The translations under genes and the position numbers were made by a program. DNA of 64,000 bases from Candidula unifasciata (Eukaryota > Mollusca > Gastropoda > Stylommatophora > Geomitridae). Location: NCBI GenBank assembly GCA_905116865.2, contig CAJHNH020007634.1, positions 62,001-126,000 on the forward strand, in the 5' to 3' direction. The number at the start of each line of letters is the position of its first letter. Position 1 is the first letter of the stretch. Shown piece after piece: positions 10,378-23,300 of this stretch. The notes beneath the pieces are model-generated. The model did not search any database. It saw only the letters and a list, made by a program, of their open reading frames with translations, and had not been told where the DNA came from.

Positions 10378-11413
10378 CTCTTTAAGGCCCAAGCAACGGT
10401 GTGAGCGTTGACTGAGAAGTTCCATTTAGCCCAAACAAGGCTGTCATCGTTGATCGTGTATCCCATACATTTTGCTTCACACACGGCTCTGTACTTGTTT
10501 CTTATGTTTGGAAGTACGATTAAACTATTTAAGGAAAGTCACTCGGCCAAAATCCTTTCAGATACTTTCCTTATCAGAAACCACATGTGCATAATTTGTT
10601 CGGATTTACAGCAAATTTTTCAACAGTGCATTTTCTAAGTTCGTTTTCGAGTGCAATGAATACCAATGTCCCCACCACAAGTACAGGCCGCCATTATTTT
10701 GATAATGATAGCAAAAATTTAGATATCTCGGAAAGTGATTCAGGCGGTGCCTTTTTACCAGCGAAGATGAGGGATCAGATATTCTGAATCTAGCGATTCT
10801 TTTAAGTTTTTTACACAGACAATGTCCCACTTCTACTGTATTTATGGTGTAAGAGAAGGAAAGTGCTCTAAACAGAGAGATTGTACTATACTATGGCTAA
10901 GCTACATTGAAATCATCACAGTTACAGTCTGTATATAACTGTACAAAGTAAAGAGTAAATACTGTGTGTGAAATGGCACATTTTTCATTTGAAATTTTGC
11001 TCAGCACTCTGTGAGAACTAAGAGCCCCTGAGTGCTAAACTAACCTAGAAACTTATCATAACTTTGGAATTTGTTAGGAAATTGAACAAACTTTGAAGTT
11101 TTGTTCTCAAATTTGGAAATTCACTACTCGTGTGGCTGCAAAATCATGGTAAGTGAAAAATTTGTTTGTAAAATGTTGTGAAATTACCACCTGCTGAATT
11201 CTTCTTTCCTACTAACTATAGACAAATTAAACATTCACTTATCATCAGATTCAAATTGTACATACATTTCTCTTTAAAAAAATATATACTTCTGTTAGGA
11301 TTAGAAGTATATTACATTCTCTACTGCCTTTCTTGTACACCTACCCATCTGCTATTTTTGTAAAGGTAAATAATTGTGGGCCAAGTCTGTCAAAATTCAT
11401 GTGCCTGTAAGAG
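10378..11413 (+). mobile_element. TTAA-type DNA transposon remnant, family F, copy 1
   Basis: The left end reads TTTA|CTCTTTAAGGCCC and the right end reads GTGCCTGTAAGAG|TTAA. These ends are inverted and resemble piggyBac-type ends next to a TTAA target. The right 750 bases are very similar to 37895-38612. A short frame around 10663-10785 with an acidic SESDS motif could be a leftover of an N-terminal transposase region, but no catalytic domain remains. Probably nonautonomous. Confidence 0.65.
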
Positions 11414-11539
11414 TTAATACTGTTTGAGATTATAGCCCTAACGACCAACCCTAACTCTGATCTCTAACAATAAATATGAAAGAATATTAATATTATGCCA
11501 ATGTACACAAACAATAGATTGTCTTCCTCAAAGTCTTTT

Positions 11540-11940
11540 AAATATAAATAAAAGGTCAACACCTTATATTTATAGATCAAAATAAGGCATTGGATCAAGT
11601 CAGCAGATGCAAACTAGATTATGGTATTCAGGATCAACTGTTTGGTAACATTATGGCTTTGAATGTTGAATTAAGAATCAACATCATAGAACTTGGGACA
11701 CTCCCAAAAGTGCTCCATCCCCATCTTTAGCAGCAAGCGAAGAGTTCCAATTCCGATGGCACCAGTAACTTTCTGATTGTTTTTTATCATAGCTCTCTAT
11801 CAAGACAGCAAGTGCACAGTAAGAACAACAGAAGGAATGACAGACTGGTTTTCCCATCTTATCAGGGATGTGTCCTCTCACCATTGCTATTCATTACTGA
11901 CATGAATAGAATTACAAAGAAGGCAAAAAAGGATCTACCC
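11540..11940 (+). mobile_element. LINE reverse transcriptase fragment, split by a nested insertion
   Basis: The left piece (about 11560-11665) translates to RT block A-like FIDQNKALDQVSR. The right piece (about 11795-11930) translates to the segment before and in block B, RTTEGMTDWF...GCVLSPLLFI. A minus-strand LINE-alpha 3' fragment lies between them. This resembles L2/CR1-like LINEs (KTGVRQGCVLSPLLF). It is dead. Confidence 0.65.
11665..11790 (-). mobile_element. LINE-alpha 3'-end fragment nested in another LINE
   Basis: On the minus strand this reads like the other LINE-alpha ends (NQKVTGAIGIGTLRLLLKMG-like followed by a C-x-C remnant and ATGTTGATTCTT). Its two flanks rejoin into one RT reading direction. 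Confidence 0.65.
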
Positions 11941-11963
11941 CCCTCCCCCCCCCCCCCCCCCCC
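11940..11963. repeat. Homopolymeric C tract
   Basis: A C-run of more than 20 bases interrupted by one T. Prone to length error. Confidence 0.9.
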
Positions 11964-12175
11964 ACATATGGGAATTCGACAGGCCATGATATAGTCTAAT
12001 ATTTCAAGGGGTATTGTGCTGTTTTTGGCATTTTATTTGTCATGCAGCTTTTGTGTGCTGTGCAGAGTGTGTGTTTTTTTTTTTTTTGGTACGCATTTTT
12101 CTGTCTGTTGGTGCAAGCGGGAGGATAAGGTTTTTTGTGGGCGATTTCTATTTATATTTTTTTCTCATGTAACGC

Positions 12176-13142
12176 AGGTGGGTTGGGGTTAGTTGTGGAT
12201 GTTTTAGGGCTCATGCGATGTAGGTTGGTTAGGGTTAGAGTCAGTTGTGGATGTTTTAGGGCTCATGCGATGTAGGTTGGTTAGGGTTAGAGTCAGTTGT
12301 GGATGTTTTAGGGCTCATGCGATGTAGGTTGGTTAGGGTTAGAGTCAGTTGTGGATGTTTTTAGGGCTCATGCGATGTAGGTTGGTTAGGGTTAGAGTCA
12401 GTTGTGGATGTTTTTAGGGCTCATGCGATAGGTTGGTTAGGGTTAGAGTCAGTTGTGGATGTTTTAGGGCTCATGCGATGTAGGTTGGTTGGGGTTAGAG
12501 TCAGTTGTGGATGTTTTAGGGCTCATGCGATGTAGGTTGGTTAGGGTTAGAGTCAGTTGTGGATGTTTTTTTAGGGCTCATGCGATGTAGGTTGGTTAGG
12601 GTTAGAGTCAGTTGTGGATGTTTTTGGGCTCATGCGATGTAGGTTGGTTGGGGTTAGAGTCAGTTGTGGATGTTTTAGGGCTCATGCGATGTAGGTTGGT
12701 TGGGGTTAGAGTCAGTTGTGGATGTTTTAGGGCTCATGCGATGTAGGTTGGTTAGGGTTAGAGTCAGTTGTGGATGTTTTTAGGGCTCATGCGATGTAGG
12801 TTGGTTGGGGTTAGAGTCAGTTGTGGATGTTTTAGGGCTCATGCGATGTAGGTTGGTTGGGGTTAGAGTCAGTTGTGGATGTTTTAGGGCTCATGCGATG
12901 TAGGTTGGTTGGGGTTAGAGTCAGTTGTGGATGTTTTAGGGCTCATGCGATGTAGGTTGGTTAGGGTTAGAGTCAGTTGTGGATGTTTTAGGGCTCATGC
13001 GATGTAGGTTGGTTGGGGTTAGAGTCAGTTGTGGATGTTTTAGGGCTCATGCGATGTAGGTTGGTTGGGGTTAGAGTCAGTTGTGGATGTTTTAGGGCTC
13101 ATGCGATGTAGGTTGGTTAGGGTTAGAGTCAGTTGTGTATGT
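12176..13142 (+). repeat. 52-bp minisatellite with telomere-like TTAGGGTTAG motif
   Basis: About 18-19 head-to-tail copies of a 52-bp unit containing GGTTGGTTAGGGTTAGAG, GTTGTGGATGTTTTAGGGC and TCATGCGATGTA. Variation is limited to the length of the T-run (GTTTT to GTTTTTTT), one A/G position in TTAGGG/TTGGGG, and occasional losses. The first unit lacks the AGAGTC block. It has no open reading frame of interest. It lies about 1.1 kb upstream of the EAF start codon. Confidence 0.97.
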
Positions 13143-14239
13143 TTTTTGGGGTCTTTGGAATACAGAACACTTGATGCACTGTCAAACTCTTTGTGCACAT
13201 GGTTTTTTTTTTTCACCTTGCAAACAGACTTTCATTAATTTCAATAGTGGTATTCTCTCTGCGATCACTGCAGGATTCAACAATAATGTATTAGCCAAGC
13301 TTCCTTATGTAGTTGTTCCACTCTACAGTTGAATTCTTTGACATGCCAAGCTCTACTTGGCAGAATTGAATGCTTGTTAGCATGTCAGACGTAGTATTAT
13401 AGAAACAAAATGATATATCTGTAACTATAAGGCAGGCGCGACCCTTCCAGCCATGTAACTTTCCGTAATAATAGGTCTAGAAGACAGGTAGATTTTATGG
13501 GCTACAACCTGGTATCAGTGAGACGACAAAAAAAGAGTCTTCCTTACACTGTTATCGTAAATAGTAAAATTTAAATACCCACTGATTAAGTTATTAAAAA
13601 AAAAAAGATTAATTGCAATTGGAATTATTGCAGCAATATATATATATATACAGTATTGTACTATATTATTAAATGTGAGTAAATTGTTAATAAAAACATA
13701 ATAAGTATTCCTAGTAAAGTAGACAATGAAGACTGAAGAACAATAGCTTTGTCATGCACATTTGCAACGTAAGTGAAAGCGTTACGGCAACATCTGGTTA
13801 CTTCTGCTAGCACAACGATTGGCCATTCTGACCTTTGACTGCGACAGGTGCTAAGTTTGTAAATAAAGTAGTACAAACTGCAAATGAAGAGGAAGATATA
13901 CAAAAAAAATGTGTAAAAGCTAGACAAAAAAACATTAATAGTTATGATAATAAAATCACGTCTCTACCACACATATACAATTTATTTAGTTATACATAAA
14001 GAAATAAAAAGGTATATACTGATTTGATTTGTTACAAAAACTGTTGTTTATCAAAAGTCTGGTAGGTTCAAACCACCGACAACGTGTAGCCAACATTTCT
14101 CGCTCAAGGAACGAGTAGTATGCCCGAAGTAAACACACAGAAGTGACTTGGTTCAGCCAGCAAAAGCATCTCTCGCTGTTTGATTTTTTCAGGTTGATTA
14201 ATCAGTTTTGTTGCGGGACGAACGCCTAAGAGTCTAGTG
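13143..14239. other. EAF upstream / 5' region
   Basis: AT-rich flank with an (AT)n-like stretch near 13638. Just upstream of the EAF ATG, TGATTTTTTCAG at about 14182-14193 could be a 3' splice site for a 5'-UTR intron. No TATA or initiator element could be assigned. Confidence 0.4.
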
Positions 14240-14333
14240 ATGTCTTTTTCACCGATCGATGAGGCAGTTCACGAATTAAGACTGGGAAAGAGCTTTGATC
14301 CCCATCCAGAAGTTGGATTTCATACTATACGAT
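14240..14333 (+). CDS. EAF: EAF exon 1
   Basis: Encodes 31 residues starting [20 protein letters not shown] and ending GFHTIR plus one base of the Tyr codon. The match to human [20 protein letters not shown] fixes the frame. The donor is CGAT|GTGAGT. This is the first ATG of the frame after a possible 5'-UTR splice acceptor at 14193. Confidence 0.95.
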
Positions 14334-17300
14334 GTGAGTCTGGGTTGTTTTCAGTCAGAACAAATTGCCACGTTGAGTAAGGCAGTTCAGTTCAAAGAAT
14401 TTTATATACTATAATTAAAGTTAAAACTTAAAAAAAAAACATGTTTTTTGTAGTGAAAAAAAGAAGTGAAGATGTCTATTATAAACAACATAATTAAATT
14501 AGAATGAAAGTATTTTAATAGTAAAATTAAAGTTTTTAGTTTAGTTCAAATTTTCTCTAGTTAGTAGTTCCCTTGACTTGATTGACTGGTGTAGTTTGTA
14601 TTGTTTAGGATTAAAATATAAACTATTTTTTTATTAATCCCTCCTTACCCCGCTTTTCAAAACGAAAACCTTTTTTACGTACCCGTGGCTTTATCAGTCT
14701 AGGAAAATAATTTTCACATTTGTATTTTTACCTATGCTCATTGTTAGTATAACTTATTACAATTTATTTGTTATTTATTATTTAAATGTAATCATATGTT
14801 CATATTTTTAGATAAGTACATGTTTGTAACCAGTATTAATTTATGCCCACAGAATAAAAAGCCAGCATTGCCAAGCTTAATAATATTTGTTTTAGTCTAA
14901 AAAAATAAAAAAACACACATTGTGTGTGTGAGAGAAGAGCTCAGAAAGGGAGAAAGAGAATCATAGAGTATGACAATGACAGATTTAAGTCTTTTTGACA
15001 TTTATCTGTTTTTTGAAATACGCCTCTGTTTATAGTATTTTTGTTGTTGTTATTCTTGCTTATTACATTAGATTTATTGATACATTGCACTGAATTCTAG
15101 CAAGTTTATGCATATACATTATTCATATTTTAGAAATTTTACATGTACTATTTTGTGTCAAGATTGGAGTGGAGCAGAATTGATTTGACTAAACATTCTA
15201 TCATTTCAAGTTAAATAAAAGAGCATAGGGCTCATACATTAGTCAGTTACATTATCCAAAGATATTGCACATTATTTTAATTGCAGATAGTTTTTACTAC
15301 ACCAATTCATAAATCTGAATGACTATAATGTTATCAGACTAGTGTAGTGTTTAACTTCTTTAGAATGGCTACCCATCTTAAACTAAATTCTCAGGAAAAC
15401 AGGAGTTAAAGGTGTAGACTAATACTGAAACAGTAAGATTATAAAAATGTCTTGATAAAAATTATTCTGTTTTGTTTATTTGCTGTGTTTATTAAACAAT
15501 TGGCTTTTTTTGATATTTTCATGTCATCTGGTAAATGTACCAGATGACTCACTGGTTACACAACTATCTTAACCATTTCCAAAACCAGGGAGGGATCCCT
15601 CACAGCTCAGTAGTTATAGAATCATAACTCTGCAAAAATGTGTATGGCAAACTTTTGGAAAAAATTGTGGTGAAGAAAGGGATGTTACACTTAGAAATAA
15701 TGGGGCATGCTACTGGACATCATTGGCAGCTATAGGCCATCAAAGGCAACATGGAACAGTGTTCACATACGATGTGTATGAAGGAATTCAGCAAAAGCAA
15801 GATACAGTCACTGTCGCAATAGATAATGCCTATAACAGCGTTAACTTCACATATCTTATGCAGTGCGTGATAGACTGGTGTGAACACTTGGTTAGCTAAT
15901 TGGATGGGGGCAGTATTGTAGGAAAGAACAGTGGTATTTTGTTTGCGAACATGGAGATCAGATTCAATATGCATTTGCCCAGCCCTTACCCAGGGATCAC
16001 TATTGTCACCTGTCTTGTTTAACATTTATACAGCAAGTCTGACAAAAATTTAGCCCACTGGACCAGGGCAAATATTTGCAGAGGATGTCCTCGTGTATCA
16101 AAGTGGGTCAGATAGGCACGACATGACCAGAGACTTGCAAAATGCTTTGCATCAGATGACTGAGTGGTGTGAACAGACAGGGTCAAGGGTTAACCCAGAG
16201 AAGGCCAGTGTTTTGTGGTGCTCTTTGAATAACAGCTTTGGGAAGGAAGACTTGCCCAACATATCCATGAAGGGTATTTATGTTGAACGAAGAGATAAGT
16301 AAAAATACTTAGGTTTGATGGTTGATCGCAGTTTGTCCTACAAATATCACATGGAGCAGACTGTGATCACATGCAACGTGACCTGGTGGCACTGAAGACG
16401 ATGGTGGTGACACACACAGAACAAGGATTATAGGTCTTATTGTTCAACCATTTGGTCCTTTCTGTAACTGATTATGGCCTAGGATTATTAACACTATCTA
16501 CTTCACAGTGTACAAAGCTTGTAAGGATTCAAAATGAAGGAATAAGAATCGTCTTGGGTTGTACACAGGACACCCCAATTAGAACAATAAGGTATAAGCT
16601 TGGGCTGACATTGGTGAAGTCTAGACTAGCGCAAGCCAAGGCCTATATGCGAGTTACCAGTGATGAAAGGCTGTATTGTAATTTGGACTATTTAAGAAAA
16701 GACTGGTTGAAAAGAGGAAAGTCATGAATGGCACTAGCTGATGATACCTTCGAGATGGCGGCCTCAGTCAAGCAAATACACAGGGGGCAGGAATGAATCG
16801 ACACAAACACCCAGAACTGCAGTTTTCATCTGGTCATTATCACATTAGGAAGAGAATATAGTGAGCGGTGTAACGGTATGGCAAAATTAGAGGCACAACA
16901 ACTGATAGGTGGAAAGGCTGGACTAGATGATGCAGTAGTGTACACAGATGGTTCTGTTCATCAGGGCGTGAGATCTGGCTGGCCATTTTCAGCTAGAATA
17001 AAGGGAAAATTGTCGTAGAACAAAACGGCTTTTTTTTAATCTACAACTTCAAGCATGGGAATGGAAGTGGAGGCAGTCACTGCAGCTCTAAAGTGGATAG
17101 CAGAAAATAAAGTGACCAGAAAAATCATTGCGTCTGATTCTCAGTCAGCTTTGTGAAAGGATTAAAATGAACTGACATGAGTGGATGCCATGCATCAGTA
17201 CGCCAACATTGCAGGGAATCACATAGATATACTGTTCGGGACATGCGGGAATGCAAGGAAATTAAATAACAGATTTTCTGGCTACAAAAGCGAAAGCTAC

Positions 17301-20300
17301 TGGAACACTCCTACTGGACAAGGGAGATATTCTAAAGACCATATATGAATGACTTTTGGTAGAAGACATGAGATTAGATAAAATAAAATAGGCAAGAATG
17401 TGTGAACAATGAATTAAGTGGGGATCCGGCAAGGAGGAACGGAAGAGATCGGCTTGTGTATAATCAGTGTGCTCTGGGAACAGTTGGCAACTACACCTCA
17501 CGTCATTTGCTGCAGGAGAGGGAGCATCTATGGCTATGCCCGGTGTGCTATGATTTTGATTCTCAGATCAGTAATCAGACATCTTTTATGTATCCTTTGA
17601 TTCAGATGATTTCAAGCCAGCATCAGTAGATACAAGCAAAGCGGCTTCTGTTGAGGTTGGCAAGGGAAATCAAGTCACAGTGACAGTTCCACATGTTGAG
17701 GTATATATTTTCATTTACGCTGGTGTGTGCTAATTGATTTTTACTGCTGGTATGGAGAAAGCTTCAAATTAAAATAATTCTAAAATCTTTTACAATACAA
17801 AGAAGAGTGATTAAACAAGTTAAGTCCTGTATTTAGAGAAAATAATTTCCCATATGGGTTCTGCTGTCCTATTATAGGGAAAACAAGAATAGACCCACTG
17901 CCTACCCAAAAGCATGTCGTAAGAGTCGACTAATTGGAAGCTTCCTTTGAAGTCGGAGTGCATCTTCCTGAGAGGCAAGGAACTAGCAATCTGCATACAA
18001 ATGAGTCAGGTCTTTAAAACGGATGCACACACAACACTCAGGTTTTAAAACAGGACTGCAGCCCAGAAGTGGATGAACAACCAGAACTTTCCGCCAGAGT
18101 TTACAGCTGGTAAACGTGAAGAAGAAGAATACAAAATAACACTACTGATTGCCTGGAAACGGTTGTTAAAAGCAGAACAATCTGTGCAGACAAATTCACT
18201 TTGAAGTAATTGATTAAGAGCATTACAGAGCAAACATATGTATAGGTAACTGACATAACACGCGTGCACACACATACAAGAAAGACATATAACCCAAAAG
18301 CACATGCTGAGAACAGAAAAAGATAGGAATTTTAAGAAAGGAATTGTTGTTGTTGTTGTTATCGATCCAGCGGCGCATGAGCTTTCGCCCTTTGGCCCAA
18401 TGCCATGTAGTGGAATTTGCATGTTTTCACAAGCTGTTCTTTTCCTCCGTACAGGTGTTCCACTTTGTCTGGTCTCGGAGGGAGTAGCGTTCTTCTTGTC
18501 TCACTGAGTTTTGGGCACTCAAAGAGATGGTGTTTCAACAGTTTCGTAGGGGTAGTTACATAGCTGGCACTCTGGGGAGTGTTGTGGCTGTATTCTGTTT
18601 TAGGTGTCCATTGAGTGGAGTATGTTGCGTTCTAAGTCTGAAGATGGTGGCCTGGTCCCTTCTTGTTAGATGGTTAATGCTGTCATTAGGATCAGGGCCA
18701 GACATATGTCTATAAACCTCTCTTCCAGTGTCTCCCATGGCCCATCTGTTCAACCAAGTCTCTTTGTTTATAGCTCTTATCAGTGTTTTTGCTGTCTGGA
18801 GGGTTGTCGCTGTAGGTGGTTGTTCTTGTGTTGCTCCTTTCTTTGCCAATCTGTCAGCTCTGTCATTACCTGGTGTGCCGGAGTGACCTGGAATCCACTG
18901 CATCACTATTCTGATGTTGTATGAGGTAATAAGATGATCGGCATCCAGGATTATCTTGGCTATGTCAGTTCTGCAGCGTTCATTGCCCTCCAGAGCTTGA
19001 AGGGCAGACATTGAATCTGTGAAGATGACAATATTTTGGACCTTTGAGGGGTAAACATCCATTACAGTCTTTAGGTGGTATACTGCTGTTTCCAGTGCAA
19101 TTATTTCAGCTTCATAGTTTGAACAGAATTCCCCGCATGCATCAAAAATCTCTTCAACAGATCCATCGGGATAACATATGTAGATTCCGTAACCTGCTTT
19201 AATGGTAGCTTTTAAATGCTGATCCATCAGTATAGACATGTATCCATTCTTGGGGGTAAGAATCAACGGTCTTTAGTGATGAGTTCATAAGAGCGATTGG
19301 GTCGGACTGTTTGGTTTCCTCGCCTACCAATTTAGTTTGGACTTCTGGAGCTTTAAAGCGAGCATGTGGTGGTAGGTTTTTTGCAACATTCTGAATTCCT
19401 TGACGTCTTTCTGGGAGGTGGTATCTGTCCTGAATTTCATTTACACAGTGTAAAACCGATTTGTGCTTTATTCTTTGTTCTTTGTTTGGATTCCCAAAGA
19501 AAGGAATAAAAGAGATTTGAATTGCTGGCAAAAAAAAAACATCACGGGCGCCCAAGGAGTAAGTCAAGAGAGACGTAAAATCGGTGCATCTTGCGTTCAT
19601 TGGGCTTTTAGGTAGAAATCCATGAACGTATGATGCTTTCCTTGGGACTCAAAGAGTTAAAAAAAATTACATAAGTATATCGGTGTAAGAAATTGAGAAT
19701 TCTTTCATGTTTTCGTGTTTCAGAATTCAGGTAGTAACTGCACAGTTTTCAGAGGAAATAAGCAGCCAGTAGTGAAGGAGTGTGTACTCATCATTGACCA
19801 CAATACAGGACTTTTTACGCTGGAAAAAATTACAAGTAAAATTACAGTTAAAAAAACCAGGTAACATTTTTTTGGGGGATAAATCTTTAATATTTTTAAT
19901 GAAGTAATAATAATTCCTTTTTCTTCTTGGTGTTTACCAGCTGTAAACTATGGTAGAAATTCTGTTTGTTTATCCATTTCTGGACTCTGATCTTGTTCCA
20001 GAATTGTGTATGCAGAGTGTTGGTTTTTTTGCCGTTCAGGCAGATGTACTTCGACTTGAAGGACACTCCTCTGATTAGTCACCTTGTACAATATGCTTGT
20101 CAGTGGAGGCAGTGGGTCTGTCTTTTTTTTTTCCACCAGGCAGGAATACATTTTTGAATATAAATAATGTTTATATTTCATGCCAAATGAGCTGAAATAT
20201 GTGTAATGTTCACAGTGTGTATTTTAAAGCTGCGATCAAGAGGTAAAACCATTAACATATTTAGGTAGTAATGTAACAGTTACAGAAATAAGAATAAAAA

Positions 20301-23300
20301 AAGTAAGAGGAGCTTTCTTTTTTTACCACGAAGAAATTTCTATCTTTAAATAATCGGGCCTCAGTCGCTTCCATGATGCAACTCTTGTGCTTTTGTCTGA
20401 AAAACTGTGAAAATATCTGTGGGTTCAGTCAGCATTTGTAGGTATCAAAGTTGATTATTTTTCACTTGAATAAAATATATACCTTTTTACACTGATGTTA
20501 GAATTTTTGGAAATAAAGACTTATTGATTGTTTCTTTAATTTTTTTTTAAATTACGTGTTCTTTTCTGGACATTTGTTTCTCTCCATGTTCAATTCAAAA
20601 ACTAAATGCCTCTTGAAATGTCATAGTGTAAGAGAGTTAATGTTAAGCAGTAAACTGCAGTCTTGTCTAAGAAAAGCCTGCATGGCATTAAATACAGTTA
20701 ACAGAAATCATTGTGTAACACTAGTATGTATGTTGTATTATTGTATATTCATTTCTCGTTCAAGATTGGATGGTAGCAGCAAGCAGTGCAAAACATCACT
20801 GGGAGGGTCACACCCATAGAAAGAAAAGCTGCTGCAAATTCTGTGAAAACAAAGACTGGACAAAAGACCTCTCAAGAGGATGTCTCAGTTACCACAAATA
20901 ACAGCAAACATACCTTAGAAGGTAGGTTGAAATGCTTGTTCATAATATGTTAGTATTTAAGAATGACTAATATATGAGATGGCCAGGGGCTGTTAGGGTT
21001 GGTTCTGCAACGTCCTGTAAAGGATACGCAACTAACATAAAAATATATGAGATGGCAGTTGTAGTGGCTAGATGCTTACCTGTCATCCCAATGGTCTTGG
21101 GTTTGAATCCTCTACATGACATAGTTGTTTAAAAAATGATCTTGGCTTTAAGGTTGATCCAGCTTAAAATTGGTAGCAGGTAATGACCTGGGAGGTAAAG
21201 ACAGTTGTCTTCATGTTGATCACATTGCCAAGTGAGTGCCATTTGGTTTGTAAAAATTATGAGACTCATCTGGGCAACCACTGGTATCAACAGTTGTAAG
21301 ACAAAGAAGATGGTGCTATATTAGACACACCCTAAGAAGAAACCAGCAGATAATCACTAAGCAAGCACTAACATTTGAAATAAAATGATTGACAAAAGGA
21401 GGACATCCAAAAGAAATCCTTAATGAACATTAATGAGGGGGACCTAAGGTGCTGGACTGGATTGCACACATGATATCAAAGAGATTGCACACATGATATC
21501 AAAGAGATTGCACACATGATATCAAAGAGATTGCACACATGATATCAAAGAGATTGCACGCATGATATCAAAGAGATTGCACACATGATATCAAAGAGAT
21601 TGCACGCATGATATCAAAGAGATTGCACACATGATATCAAAGAGAATGCACACATGATATCAAAGAGATTGCACGCATGATATCAAAGAGATTGCACTCA
21701 TGATATCAAAGAGATTGCACGCATGATATCAAAGAGATTGCACAAGCTAGAATTGAATGGAAGAATAGACTGTGAGCCCTCTGTAACATAAAATGGCACA
21801 AACAGATTGCACACAGTTAGAGATAACCATGTATCGTGATGATATCAAAGAGATTGACGCTGATAGCTGAGTGAAGAACTCAGAATGATCAATGAGGTAT
21901 GCTTGTTACCGCATGATATCAAAGAGATTGATTCAAAGAGATTATGATATCAAAGAGATGATGATATCAAACAGCACGCATGATATAGGATTGCACAAGC
22001 TTTTTCTGTGACTGTGAGCCCCTATAAAAAGTTCAGGCTATGATATGTTGTGTTGTGGTTTAATCTAGGTCGTGATATCTGCAAATTTAGGCTTGTTCAG
22101 GGAGCATTGGATCTGTTCTCAACATGAATAAGGCCTCAGAACCCATGGGAAAGAAAAACAATGATTATTTTGGGATTAATCCTGGATTTACTTGTTTGGC
22201 TCCAAATCAGCATAGTTATATAATCAAAACTTCTCCTTTTCTTCTTCATTTGATCTTTTACCGCTTCAGATTTCAAGAGATATGCTGTCTCAACGCGTGT
22301 ATATGCCAAAGTGTTTTAACCAAAAATCATTGCTTATATTCAAGATCTTACGCTGTGACCTTTAGCAATGACACACAGCATTACAGTACACGGCTGTTTT
22401 TCTGTTCCTAAAGTTCACACAAGCACTGTTGTTTCACCTAGCATATAGAATACAGGAGTTTCATCTGCATTTCCAATTGCCCCTATGGTGTAGTTTTATG
22501 TCTCCTGTAACTTTAGAACATGTCTTCAAAACGCAAACAGTTTCTTTAGGTAGGTATGGGGAGTTGCTGTGTGTTGTTTGCCGCCAAATCACTAGGCCAT
22601 TTTCTGCCGTAAAGCACCTTGGCCAACCATAACTAGCTTCAAATTCACGCTAAGGAATTCCTATAATGTCTGATAATTGATGCACTTCAAACTAATATTT
22701 CCACGGACACAAAAAATCTGTCTGCCCATGTTTTCTTGACATATTCCAGCAGATTGGTTTCTGTTTCAGGGCATTTTGTCTTCTTGCTCTGCAAATATTT
22801 TTAGATTTAATAGGTCTTTTTCAACAGCATCTTTTATTCCTGTCTATCTTTGCACATTTTCTTGTCCACATTGAACACCCTTCAGCTGCTCAGTTTATAT
22901 TTTCTTGTGCATAACGATATACTTACAACTTACTTACAAGGTCCATCTTTCAGTGTTTACAGGTACTACTGTTTCATTTTTGGTCTCCTGGCAAGATTTT
23001 ACATCAGTAGGCATTTACTGAATGTATTGTGCTAGCTGTACATTTTTATAGACCAATGGACACAAGATGGGAGATGTCGCCTTACACCAGCTGCCTTTCT
23101 TTTCTAGAACATTTCCTGGTAGACATTTTAGGCTGGTCCAACCTGAGCTCAGGTGAGCTTTAAAAAAAATATATATCTTTGCTCCTCCTTCTACATGTAC
23201 CCTGTAAAGGGCAATTGGCTTGTTGTGTTGATATCTACGCCTTTCAACCCAAAACATCTGATTTAAGCAAAATCCTAATTAGCACATTTTCATGACACAC

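Larger units (their letters stand above)
15550..17582 (+). mobile_element. LINE-alpha copy in EAF intron 1, decayed
   Basis: Same family as 1833-6660, here in plus orientation. RT remnants lie around 15690-16090, a post-RT block at 16093-16302 ([18 protein letters not shown]), thumb at 16440-16727, RNase H remnants around 16930-17260 ([20 protein letters not shown]) and the CPxC end at 17500-17560. Many stops and frameshifts. Its 3' end is within about 25 bases of EAF exon 2. Confidence 0.88.

Noticed and set aside
21460..21741. CRISPR-like array
   Set aside because: Units are contiguous 24-bp copies without spacers and sit inside a LINE in animal DNA.
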